Source: Erysipelotrichaceae bacterium
GTDB lineage: Bacteria; Bacillota_I; Bacilli_A; Erysipelotrichales; Erysipelotrichaceae
DNA: 64,000 nt
Assembly: GCA_017428765.1 (NCBI GenBank)
Contig: JAFRQF010000032.1
Location: 1 to 64,000 of the forward strand
Direction of reading: 5' to 3'
The translations under genes were made by a program, and so were the position numbers. Positions within the stretch are counted from its first letter, which is position 1; every line of letters starts with the position of its first letter. This document shows, one piece after another, positions 8,803-16,127 of this stretch. The notes below the pieces were generated by a model that saw nothing but the letters and a program-made list of their open reading frames with translations, ran no database searches and had not been told where the DNA came from.

Positions 8803-9768
8803 ATGTCTGAAAATAAGACGAAACGCTCCGAGTTTGATGATGTTCTCAAGGAACAGGCAAAACTCCAGCGAAAAGAAAAGTTCAAAAACGACTTTCCGCT
8901 TTACATGATGATGCTTCCGGGAATGATCTATCTTGTCTGCAACAACTATCTGCCGATGTTCGGTATCCTGCTGGCATTCAAGAGGATCAACTACGCGACG
9001 GGCATCATCAAAAGTCCGTGGGTCGGTCTTGACAACTTCGAATATCTCTTCAAGACCAAGGACGCTTTCGTCATGATCCGCAACACCTTGCTTTACAATG
9101 CGTTCTGGATCATCCTGGATCTGGTACTGGCCGTCTTCATCGCCTTGTGCATGAATGAGATCGCCCAGAGAAAGATCGCCAAGGTCATACAGCCGATCAT
9201 CTGCTTCCCGTCGATGGTCTCCGCTGTCATCCTGTCCTTTTTAGTCTATGCGTTTTTGTCACAGAGCTACGGCTATCTCAATACCGTATTCTTCAAAGAT
9301 GCTCCGATCGCCTGGTATACGACGGCAAAATACTGGCCGTTCATATTGACGATCGTGCACATCTGGCAAAGCGCCGGACAGAACTCCGTCATCTATATGG
9401 CCAGCATCGGCGGCATCGACAAGAGCCTGTATGAATCTGCCAGGATCGACGGTGCGACCAAGTTCGAGCAGATCCGCTACATCACGCTGCCGCTTCTCAA
9501 GCCGATGATCATCATGATGCTGCTGCTGTCGATCGGACGTATCTTCAATTCCGATTTCGGCCTGTTCTATCAGGTACCGTTAGGAAACGGCATGCTGTAT
9601 GAGACGACACAGACGATCGATACCTTCGTCTATCGTGCTTTGATGGTGTCCAACAATGTCGGACAGTCCTCGGCTGCTTCCGTGTTCCAGGCGGTGATCG
9701 GATTCTTCCTTGTCATGTTCTCCAACCTGCTGGTAAGGAAGATCAACCCGGAGAACTCACTGTTCTAG
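8803..9768 (+). CDS. Sugar ABC transporter permease, LplB type
   Basis: 321 residues, about six membrane segments after an unusually long charged N-terminus (1-33). The cytoplasmic EAA loop that contacts the ATPase reads ESARIDGATKFEQIRYITLPLL. The start region LPGMIYLVCNNYLPMFGILLAFKRINY is typical of the LplB/YtdP-associated CUT1 permeases that pair with DUF3502-like binding proteins. AAAGGAG lies upstream. It should form the channel with the next gene. Confidence 0.93.
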   Translation: MSENKTKRSEFDDVLKEQAKLQRKEKFKNDFPLYMMMLPGMIYLVCNNYLPMFGILLAFKRINYATGIIKSPWVGLDNFEYLFKTKDAFVMIRNTLLYNAFWIILDLVLAVFIALCMNEIAQRKIAKVIQPIICFPSMVSAVILSFLVYAFLSQSYGYLNTVFFKDAPIAWYTTAKYWPFILTIVHIWQSAGQNSVIYMASIGGIDKSLYESARIDGATKFEQIRYITLPLLKPMIIMMLLLSIGRIFNSDFGLFYQVPLGNGMLYETTQTIDTFVYRALMVSNNVGQSSAASVFQAVIGFFLVMFSNLLVRKINPENSLF

Positions 9769-9777
9769 GAGGTCGCT

Positions 9778-10701
9778 ATGGCAAACAACAAAAAGAATAA
9801 AAATAAGATCGTCCTGATGGCAGGAGAAAAGGAGTTCCACTACATCGCTCTTGTCATCATGATCCTGATGATGGTCTTCTGCATCATCCCGCTCATCCTG
9901 ATGGCGACCGTTTCCCTTTCTTCGGAAGAATCACTGGTCCGCGGCTATCGCTTCATTCCTGACAAGTGGTCGCTCGATGCCTATATGTTCATGTGGGCCA
10001 AGAGAGCTACGATCTTCCGTGCCTACGGTCTGACGATCCTCGTGACGGTGATCGGTACGATCATCTCATTAGTCATGACTTCCATGTTCGCTTATCCGCT
10101 TTCCAGGAAAGACTTCAAACCGAGAAACGTCTTTGCCTTCATCCTGTTCTTCACGATGCTGTTCAACGGCGGCATGACCGCTTCCTATATGGTCTGGACG
10201 AGGCTCTTCCACATCAAAGATACGCTCTGGGCGTATCTGGTGCCGGGTGCTTTGATGAACGGCATGAATGTCCTGTTAGTCAGGAACTACTTCAATGCCA
10301 ACATCCCATACTCCATCATCGAAGCAGCCAGGATGGATGGTGCGAAGGACTGGACGATCTATTCCAAGATCATGGTCCCGCTCTCCAAGCCGATCATGAC
10401 GACCATCGGTCTGTTCTCTGCTTTGGGTTACTGGAACAACTGGACAGCCGGTATCTACTACATCAACAATCCGAAACTTTATACGATACAGGTCTATCTG
10501 AAGAAACTGATGGATTCCATACAGTTCTTAAAGACCACCGACCTTTCCAATGAAGCTGTCCTTCTGGCACAGAGGAACTTACCTACCGAATCGGCACGTA
10601 TGGCGGTCGCCATCATCGCCCTGATCCCGGTCTTGGTAGTCTATCCGTTCATTCAGAAGGAACTGATCAAGGGCATGGTCGTCGGCGGTGTCAAAGGTTA
10701 G
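9778..10701 (+). CDS. Sugar ABC transporter permease, YtcP/LplC type
   Basis: 307 residues with about six membrane segments and the EAA loop EAARMDGAKDWTIYSKIMVPLSKP. The ending KGMVVGGVKG is characteristic of this CUT1 permease subfamily. It begins nine bases after the previous stop with AGGAGG overlapping that stop, so the two channel subunits are co-translated. Confidence 0.93.
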   Translation: MANNKKNKNKIVLMAGEKEFHYIALVIMILMMVFCIIPLILMATVSLSSEESLVRGYRFIPDKWSLDAYMFMWAKRATIFRAYGLTILVTVIGTIISLVMTSMFAYPLSRKDFKPRNVFAFILFFTMLFNGGMTASYMVWTRLFHIKDTLWAYLVPGALMNGMNVLLVRNYFNANIPYSIIEAARMDGAKDWTIYSKIMVPLSKPIMTTIGLFSALGYWNNWTAGIYYINNPKLYTIQVYLKKLMDSIQFLKTTDLSNEAVLLAQRNLPTESARMAVAIIALIPVLVVYPFIQKELIKGMVVGGVKG

Positions 10702-10716
10702 AGAAAGAGGATCATT

Positions 10717-12216
10717 ATGAAATACAGAAAGCCATTTGAAACGGTAAGGCCGGAAGAAGTCGGTATTTCCAGCAAGCTGATCCTTGAGTATATCGCTGAG
10801 CTGGAAGCTTCCAATACCGAGATGCATGGTCTGATGATCATGCGTCACAACAAGCTGATCGCACAAGGCTGGTGGGCACCTTACGGACCAAACCTCAGGC
10901 ATGGCTTGCAAAGCCACACCAAGACCTATGCGGCGACCGCTGTCGGTATCGCCTATACGGAAGGTCTTGTAAAACTCGATGAGCGCATCATCGACATCTT
11001 CCCGGAAGAATCTCCTGAGGAGCCAAGCGAGAACCTCAAGCTGCTGACGGTAAGAGATGTCTTGTGCATGGGATGCGGCATGGACACGATGCCTTTCCCA
11101 AGCAAGGATTGGATCAAAGAGTTCTTACACACGCCGGTCAACCATAAGCCGGGTACGACCTATATGTACAACTCCACCGGTTCGACACTGCTGGGTGCGA
11201 TCGTAAGGAAAAAGACGGGTCTTGGCTTACACGAGTATCTGACGCCGCGTCTGTTCGATAAGATCGGCATCGATCCCGAAAATCTGCGCTGGGCCTGCAT
11301 GCCGGATGGCATGGAGATCGGTGGCGGCGGTCTTTACGCTACGACCGAAGACAACTTCCGTCTGATGAAGCTGTATGCTGACGGCGGTGTCTGGGAAGGT
11401 GAAAGGATACTGGCGGAAGACTACGTGAAGCTGGCCACTACCAATCAGAACGATTCGGCGACCGAGTCCATCAACAACCCGGAAGCTTTCGATAATTTCT
11501 TAGGTTACGGTTTCCAGATCTGGATGTGCAAGCCGCATAATGCGTATCGCGCCGATGGTGCGATGGGTCAGTTTACGATCGTCCTTCCGGACCAGGATAT
11601 GGAGATCGCGATCACTGAGACGGCGGTCGGTGCGCATTGGGCACAGTCGACGTTGGATATCACCTGGCGATTCGTTGAAAAGATCCAGGGCGATGAAGTG
11701 CTTGAAGAAGATGAAGCTTCCTACGATGCGCTTTGCAAGAAACTGGATCGCCTGAATATCGGCAACCCTGTCTGCCAGCCGTTCTCACCGACGATCGAAA
11801 AGATCAGCGGAAAGAAGTATAAGGTCAAGTCCGGCGAACTGACGCCGTTTGGCGGCAACTTCATGTCCGGCAGCAAAGGGGATGGCATCGATACCTTCAG
11901 TCTTGATTTTGATGTCTATGGTTTCGTCTGGAACCTTACGACCAGGTCAGGACGGGAAGAGAAGATCCGTTTCGCCAGCAACGGTACCAGATTCACCAAC
12001 TTCTTAGGAAACAAGGAAGATCTCACGCAGATCTATCTGGGTGACTGTTACTGGAAAGACGAGGATACTCTGATCGTTCACGGACGTTGGGTGGAGACCT
12101 GCATCGAAGACAGCTACATCTTCCGCTTCGAGAATGAAGATCTGCATGTGGAGCCTGACAGCAATTCCGCATTCAAATTCTTCAAACCGGATCCGATCGT
12201 GATCGAAAAACTATAA
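10717..12216 (+). CDS. Serine hydrolase of the class C beta-lactamase / EstB fold
   Basis: 499 residues, no signal peptide. SHTK at 66-69 is the SxxK nucleophile motif, and PGTTYMYNSTGS near 144-154 carries the Tyr-Asn element. GGGGLYATTEDNFRLMKLY is the usual helix after the second motif. The C-terminal 150 residues form an added beta-rich domain. The fold covers beta-lactamases, DD-peptidases and many esterases, and a cytoplasmic esterase or amidase in a sugar-uptake operon is the more likely role. Fifteen bases after the permease stop, so co-transcribed. Confidence 0.85.
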   Translation: MKYRKPFETVRPEEVGISSKLILEYIAELEASNTEMHGLMIMRHNKLIAQGWWAPYGPNLRHGLQSHTKTYAATAVGIAYTEGLVKLDERIIDIFPEESPEEPSENLKLLTVRDVLCMGCGMDTMPFPSKDWIKEFLHTPVNHKPGTTYMYNSTGSTLLGAIVRKKTGLGLHEYLTPRLFDKIGIDPENLRWACMPDGMEIGGGGLYATTEDNFRLMKLYADGGVWEGERILAEDYVKLATTNQNDSATESINNPEAFDNFLGYGFQIWMCKPHNAYRADGAMGQFTIVLPDQDMEIAITETAVGAHWAQSTLDITWRFVEKIQGDEVLEEDEASYDALCKKLDRLNIGNPVCQPFSPTIEKISGKKYKVKSGELTPFGGNFMSGSKGDGIDTFSLDFDVYGFVWNLTTRSGREEKIRFASNGTRFTNFLGNKEDLTQIYLGDCYWKDEDTLIVHGRWVETCIEDSYIFRFENEDLHVEPDSNSAFKFFKPDPIVIEKL

Positions 12217-12222
12217 AACAGC

Positions 12223-12254
12223 CAGCGGTCCATGAAATTGGGCCGCTGTTTCAA
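12223..12254 (+). terminator. Intercistronic hairpin, probable weak terminator
   Basis: CAGCGGTCC at 12223-12231 pairs with GGGCCGCTG at 12240-12248 (nine pairs, one G-U), followed by TTTC. The short T run suggests attenuation, not full termination, between the serine hydrolase and deacetylase genes. Confidence 0.5.
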
Positions 12255-12265
12255 AAGGAGGCACT

Positions 12266-13129
12266 ATGGGCAAACGCTTCAATATCCCGCAGTTTCCGGG
12301 ACATAAGAATAAAGTCTTCACGCTCAGCTTTGACGACGGCGTCGTGCAGGATCGAAGACTGATAAAACTTTTTGATAAGTACGGGGTGAAAGCTACGTTC
12401 AATCTCGGATATGGTGTATTGGGATACAAGGGGGAATCTTTATCTCCCGCGGGAAGGAAGATCGACATCTCGAAGGTGAAAAAAGAAGAGGTGAAGAAGC
12501 TTTATCAGGATCACGAAGTCGGCGGACATGGCTTATACCATTCTTCTTTGACCGGTATCGGCTCTGAAGGAGCGATGTATGAGATCATCGAAGACAAGAG
12601 GTGCCTGGAAGATCTGATCGAAAAGCCGGTAACGATGTTTGCCTATCCTTTCGGCCACTATGATGATACTGTCGTACAGCTTTTGAAACTGGCAGGCTAC
12701 AAAGGCGCCAGGACTGTCAATTCCACATACCGCTTCGATCTGCCGAAGGACCCTTTGATCCTGGATCCGACTTGCCACTATGCGGATGAAAAGATCATGG
12801 ATCTGGCAAGGCAGTTCTGCGAATCGAGATCTTTCGCTGTGCAGATGTTTTATGTCTGGGGACATGCCTATGAACTCGATGGAAACGATGACTGGGATCG
12901 TCTGGAAGAACTTCTTTCCTATATCGCTCAGTATAAGGATGAGATCTGGTTTGCCGGCAACGGGCAGATCCTTTCCTATTTGGAAGCCTGCAAGATGTTA
13001 GAATATAGTGTGGATGGAAGCTTCGTCTATAATCCGACCTGTACCGATGTCGATGTACTGACGGCCTTTGGGGTTGAAGAGCACATCGCAGCGGGAAAGA
13101 TCACCAAATTAAAAGAAACGAGTCTATGA
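12266..13129 (+). CDS. Polysaccharide deacetylase-like (NodB fold) protein
   Basis: 287 residues without a signal peptide. FTLSFDDGVVQDRRLI contains the catalytic and metal Asp pair, HEVGGHGLYHSSL gives the metal His residues, and FAYPFGHYDDTVVQLLKLAGY matches the later family motif. It ends in a region (MFYVWGHAYELD) seen in intracellular deacetylase-like proteins of sugar operons. It would remove N- or O-acyl groups from a sugar taken up by the transporter. AAAGGAGG precedes the ATG. The stop overlaps the next start by four bases (ATGA). Confidence 0.87.
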   Translation: MGKRFNIPQFPGHKNKVFTLSFDDGVVQDRRLIKLFDKYGVKATFNLGYGVLGYKGESLSPAGRKIDISKVKKEEVKKLYQDHEVGGHGLYHSSLTGIGSEGAMYEIIEDKRCLEDLIEKPVTMFAYPFGHYDDTVVQLLKLAGYKGARTVNSTYRFDLPKDPLILDPTCHYADEKIMDLARQFCESRSFAVQMFYVWGHAYELDGNDDWDRLEELLSYIAQYKDEIWFAGNGQILSYLEACKMLEYSVDGSFVYNPTCTDVDVLTAFGVEEHIAAGKITKLKETSL

Positions 13130-13833
13130 ATTATAATTCCCCTTTCATAAAGATGCTGGAAACGATCGCAAATATGCTGATAGCGAGTTTTTTGTGGTTC
13201 GTTTTTTCTTTGCCGGTCCTGACGATCGTTCCGGCAAGTGCTGCTTTGTATCATACGACGGACAGGATCATCTTCGGTCCGGGCAAAGGGAACGGCGTTT
13301 TCAAAGATTTCTTTGATTCCTTCAAGCTCAATCTGATACAGGGCATCAAGCTCGATCTGCTGGTCATCGCTGCCTTTCTATTTCTGGCGGAAGGTCTCTG
13401 GACAGGGATACAGATCTACAAATTAAGCATCTGGGGGACATTGTATCTGGTATTGGGCATCCTGATCGCTGTCGTGCTGATCACGACGATCGTCTATATA
13501 CCGCCTGTCTTATCGCGTTTCGATGCGCCGGTCTCCTCCATCCTTCGCCTGGCGGTTTACTTTGCTTTGCGCAAGCCGCTTCGTTCTCTGTTCTATCTTG
13601 TCCTGTTCGTTTTTCTTTGCATTGCGATCCTGTCTTTTCCTTTGGCCTTGGTCATCGTCCCGGGCCTTTATGCAGACCTCGTGCGGACGTATCTGGAAAA
13701 AGATCTCAAGGCATTCATCGAAGAAAACGGATTAGAAGAAAAGCAAGATGAGCAGGAAAAAGAGGAAGAGGAAGAAGAGGATCTTTCGATGGCGGATCTG
13801 GAGAAGGATCTGAAGAAAGGAAAGAGAAGATGA
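13126..13833 (+). CDS. YesL-like (DUF624) membrane protein
   Basis: 235 residues with about five hydrophobic segments. NMLIASFLWFVFSLPVLTIVPASAALYHTTD near the N-terminus is the YesL/DUF624 signature, followed by an F-K-D-F-F-D-S-F-K-LN stretch. The C-terminus is a very acidic tail (EEKQDEQEKEEEEEED). YesL proteins are regularly encoded with YesM/YesN and CUT1 transporters but their function is unknown. It overlaps both neighbours by four bases, indicating tight coupling. Confidence 0.85.
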   Translation: MNYNSPFIKMLETIANMLIASFLWFVFSLPVLTIVPASAALYHTTDRIIFGPGKGNGVFKDFFDSFKLNLIQGIKLDLLVIAAFLFLAEGLWTGIQIYKLSIWGTLYLVLGILIAVVLITTIVYIPPVLSRFDAPVSSILRLAVYFALRKPLRSLFYLVLFVFLCIAILSFPLALVIVPGLYADLVRTYLEKDLKAFIEENGLEEKQDEQEKEEEEEEDLSMADLEKDLKKGKRR

Positions 13834-14975
13834 TACGTCTCGATGATGTGACTTTGATCTATCCTTTTGAAAAGGTGAGCGGTCTGTTCGATCGCAAGAA
13901 AAAGAAAGAGATCCTCGAGAAGCAGAAGGCGATGCCTTATACATCCAACGAAGGCGTGGTCGCTCTCCAGCATTTTTCCGATCGCTTCGATAAGGGCGAT
14001 TTCGTGGCGGTGCTTGGTCCCTCGGGTTCGGGCAAGACGACCCTTTTGCGTATCCTGGCAGGCTTGGAAAGGCCAAGCCTTGGCGAAGTGTACTACGATG
14101 ATGTGCCTTTGCATGAGATCGATCTTGAGGAAAGGGATATCGGCATGGTCTTTCAGAACTATTCCTTATATCCCAAACAGACGGTCTATAAAAACATCGC
14201 CTTTCCATTGGAGGTGCAGCATCTGCCAAGGGATGAGGTGAAAGAGAAAGTCGAAGAGGCTGCGAATCTCTTAGGTCTTTCCAATAAACTGCAGAAGCAG
14301 CCCGATGAACTTTCCGGCGGTGAGAAGCAGCGCGTGGCGATCGCCCGGGCGATCATCAAAAAGCCGCAGGTCCTTCTTCTGGATGAACCGTTTGCCAACC
14401 TCGATGTGCCGATCCGCCGAAGGCTCAGAAGGATGCTCAAGGACATCCACGAAAGATATGGCATGACCATCATCTATGTCACCCACGACCAGTATGATGC
14501 ACTGGCTCTGTCAAAAAAGATCATCATTTTAAAAGACGGCATCAAAGTCTGCAGCGGAGATCTCTCAGACGTCTATCGAAAGCCGCCGAACCTCTTCTCG
14601 GCAAGATTCCTGGGCTTTCCGCAGATGAATGTTTTTGAAAATGTGAAAGTAAACAGTGACGGTTCTTATACGATCCTCACGAAAGACTTTCATCTCGATC
14701 ACAAGCACAAGCGTGCCTTGAAAAACGGAAGGATGTCAGTGGGACTGAGGCCGGGAGATCTGAAGATCAGCGACAGAGGAGTGAAAGCCGTCGTTGAATA
14801 TGTCGAGATGGCAGAAGCCGATCTGATCATCCATCTGGCTGTCAATGAGAAAAAGGTCATTGCCCTTCAAAAGATGAACAGCGAACTCATCCCGTATCTG
14901 AGAGGACAGGAAGTTTTTCTCAGCTTTGCAGAAGAAGATCTGCATCTGTTTGATGAAGAAGGAAACAGGATATGA
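13830..14975 (+). CDS. MsmX/UgpC-type sugar ABC transporter ATPase
   Basis: 381 residues. Walker A GPSGSGKTT, Q-loop VFQNYSLYPKQTVYKNIAFPL, signature LSGGEKQRVAIARAI, Walker B VLLLDEPFANLD and switch VTHDQ are all intact, followed by the C-terminal MalK-like regulatory domain (GLRPGDLKI). A lysine-rich insertion of about 25 residues (FDRKKKKEILEKQK) lies between the first strand and the second, which MsmX lacks. It would energise the two permeases at 8.8-10.7 kb; many relatives share a single distant ATPase, so a dedicated copy here is notable. Confidence 0.93.
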   Translation: MIRLDDVTLIYPFEKVSGLFDRKKKKEILEKQKAMPYTSNEGVVALQHFSDRFDKGDFVAVLGPSGSGKTTLLRILAGLERPSLGEVYYDDVPLHEIDLEERDIGMVFQNYSLYPKQTVYKNIAFPLEVQHLPRDEVKEKVEEAANLLGLSNKLQKQPDELSGGEKQRVAIARAIIKKPQVLLLDEPFANLDVPIRRRLRRMLKDIHERYGMTIIYVTHDQYDALALSKKIIILKDGIKVCSGDLSDVYRKPPNLFSARFLGFPQMNVFENVKVNSDGSYTILTKDFHLDHKHKRALKNGRMSVGLRPGDLKISDRGVKAVVEYVEMAEADLIIHLAVNEKKVIALQKMNSELIPYLRGQEVFLSFAEEDLHLFDEEGNRI

Positions 14976-15042
14976 CGAATCGCGAAGATGGCCTTGAGAA
15001 AAAGAAAATGATATCCTGTAACAGAACAAGAGGAGGCCGGAA

Positions 15043-15783
15043 GTGGAAGAAAAGATCAGACCTGTGATCGGCATCACCTGCAACTATGAAGACAGGATCG
15101 TATCCGATATCAATAAAAGAAACTACCACACTTTGAGCAACGCCTATGTCAAAGCGGTGCGGAAGGCCGGCGGCATTCCGGTCATCATCCCCAACGACAT
15201 GGACAAGGAAGAACTTGAGGAACTGGCATATCGTCTCGATGGCTTTGTGATCTCCGGCGGCGGCGATATCGATCCTGCCTGCTATGGACAGGAAAATGAA
15301 AAAAGCGTGGGCATCCATAAGGAAAGAGATCAGACGGAATACGATCTTCTTGACTATGTCTTACACTACACCTTCAAGCCGGTCTTCGGTATCTGCAGAG
15401 GCTTGCAGATGCTGAATGTGGCGATGGGCGGAACTTTGATACAGGATCTGCCATCTGCAGGCAAGAATGACCATTCTTTGACGCAATATCCAAGGCAGGA
15501 TTTTACGCATGAGATCACCGTCAAAGACGATACGATCTTAAAAGACATCTTAAGGAATGAAAGAAGAGTCAATTCTTTCCACCACCAGGCGATCGACAGG
15601 TTAGCCCCGGGTCTTGAAGTCTCTGCTTACAGTAAGGATGATGAAGTCATCGAAGCGGTCGAGGCCTTAGGCGAACGCTATATTCTGGCGGTGCAATGGC
15701 ATCCTGAGGAGCTCATCGAAAACGAAGACCACCTGGCGCTGTTTGAAAAGCTGGTGGAAGAAGCAGCCAAAGACAACGTATAG
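15043..15783 (+). CDS. Class I glutamine amidotransferase-like hydrolase (peptidase C26, PuuD type)
   Basis: 246 residues from a GTG start supported by AGGAGG six bases upstream. The nucleophile elbow FGICRGLQMLNV contains the catalytic Cys, and VQWHPEEL supplies His and Glu. GFVISGGGDIDPACYG is the typical N-terminal oxyanion region. The family includes gamma-glutamyl-GABA hydrolases, which cleave gamma-glutamyl amide bonds in the cytoplasm. It is the last gene of the transporter operon and is followed by a terminator; its link with the sugar genes is unclear. Confidence 0.88.
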   Translation: MEEKIRPVIGITCNYEDRIVSDINKRNYHTLSNAYVKAVRKAGGIPVIIPNDMDKEELEELAYRLDGFVISGGGDIDPACYGQENEKSVGIHKERDQTEYDLLDYVLHYTFKPVFGICRGLQMLNVAMGGTLIQDLPSAGKNDHSLTQYPRQDFTHEITVKDDTILKDILRNERRVNSFHHQAIDRLAPGLEVSAYSKDDEVIEAVEALGERYILAVQWHPEELIENEDHLALFEKLVEEAAKDNV

Positions 15784-15821
15784 AAAAGTTGTTTTTTAAG
15801 AAAAATAGGCGTAGGATATGG

Positions 15822-15846
15822 AAAAGAAAGGCTTAGCCTTCTTTTT
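15822..15846 (+). terminator. Terminator of the transporter operon
   Basis: AAGGC at 15828-15832 pairs with GCCTT at 15836-15840, extendable with one bulge, followed by CTTTTTCTTT. Position 40 bases after the hydrolase stop fits the end of the operon. Confidence 0.65.
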
Positions 15847-15852
15847 CTTTGT

Positions 15853-16065
15853 ATGAGGATCAATACCTGGACTTTGCAGCACTTTGCATTCTATAAACAG
15901 CTGATCTGGCATCTGCTGTCTTTCAACAGAACAGCTGTGATCAGTGATATAAAGGCTTATTTCAGCAATACTTCCATGATGTCGTTTCTATTGCTCAAAC
16001 GTATCTTGCATGGCTATGTGCTCCTGAAGCTGCGCAGGGATAAAAAAGAAAAGAATGAAATGTGA
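15853..16065 (+). CDS. Possible small basic protein, doubtful
   Basis: An open frame of 70 codons beginning ATG AGG ATC, with no ribosome site: the ATG lies inside the T tract of the preceding terminator. The product is basic and Leu/Phe-rich with a Lys-rich tail (LKLRRDKKEKNEM), matching nothing recognised. In its favour, a clear terminator begins at its stop codon. It could be a small gene, a fragment, or chance. This 344-base interval otherwise holds only the two terminators and the acyltransferase promoter. Confidence 0.25.
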   Translation: MRINTWTLQHFAFYKQLIWHLLSFNRTAVISDIKAYFSNTSMMSFLLLKRILHGYVLLKLRRDKKEKNEM

Positions 16066-16088
16066 AAATGTCCTGTCGGGCATTTTTT
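16065..16088 (+). terminator. Terminator before the acyltransferase gene
   Basis: AATGTCC at 16067-16073 pairs with GGGCATT at 16078-16084 (one G-U), four-base loop, then a T run. It isolates the acyltransferase gene from upstream transcription. Confidence 0.75.
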
Positions 16089-16094
16089 CTTGTC

Positions 16095-16100
16095 TATAAT
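16095..16100 (+). promoter_or_regulatory. -10 box for the acyltransferase gene
   Basis: A perfect TATAAT at 16095-16100 lies between the terminator and the ATG at 16128, giving a leader of about 20 bases. No convincing -35 is present at 17 bases spacing. Confidence 0.45.
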
Positions 16101-16127
16101 CAATATTGAGGATCTGTTTAAGGCGAT

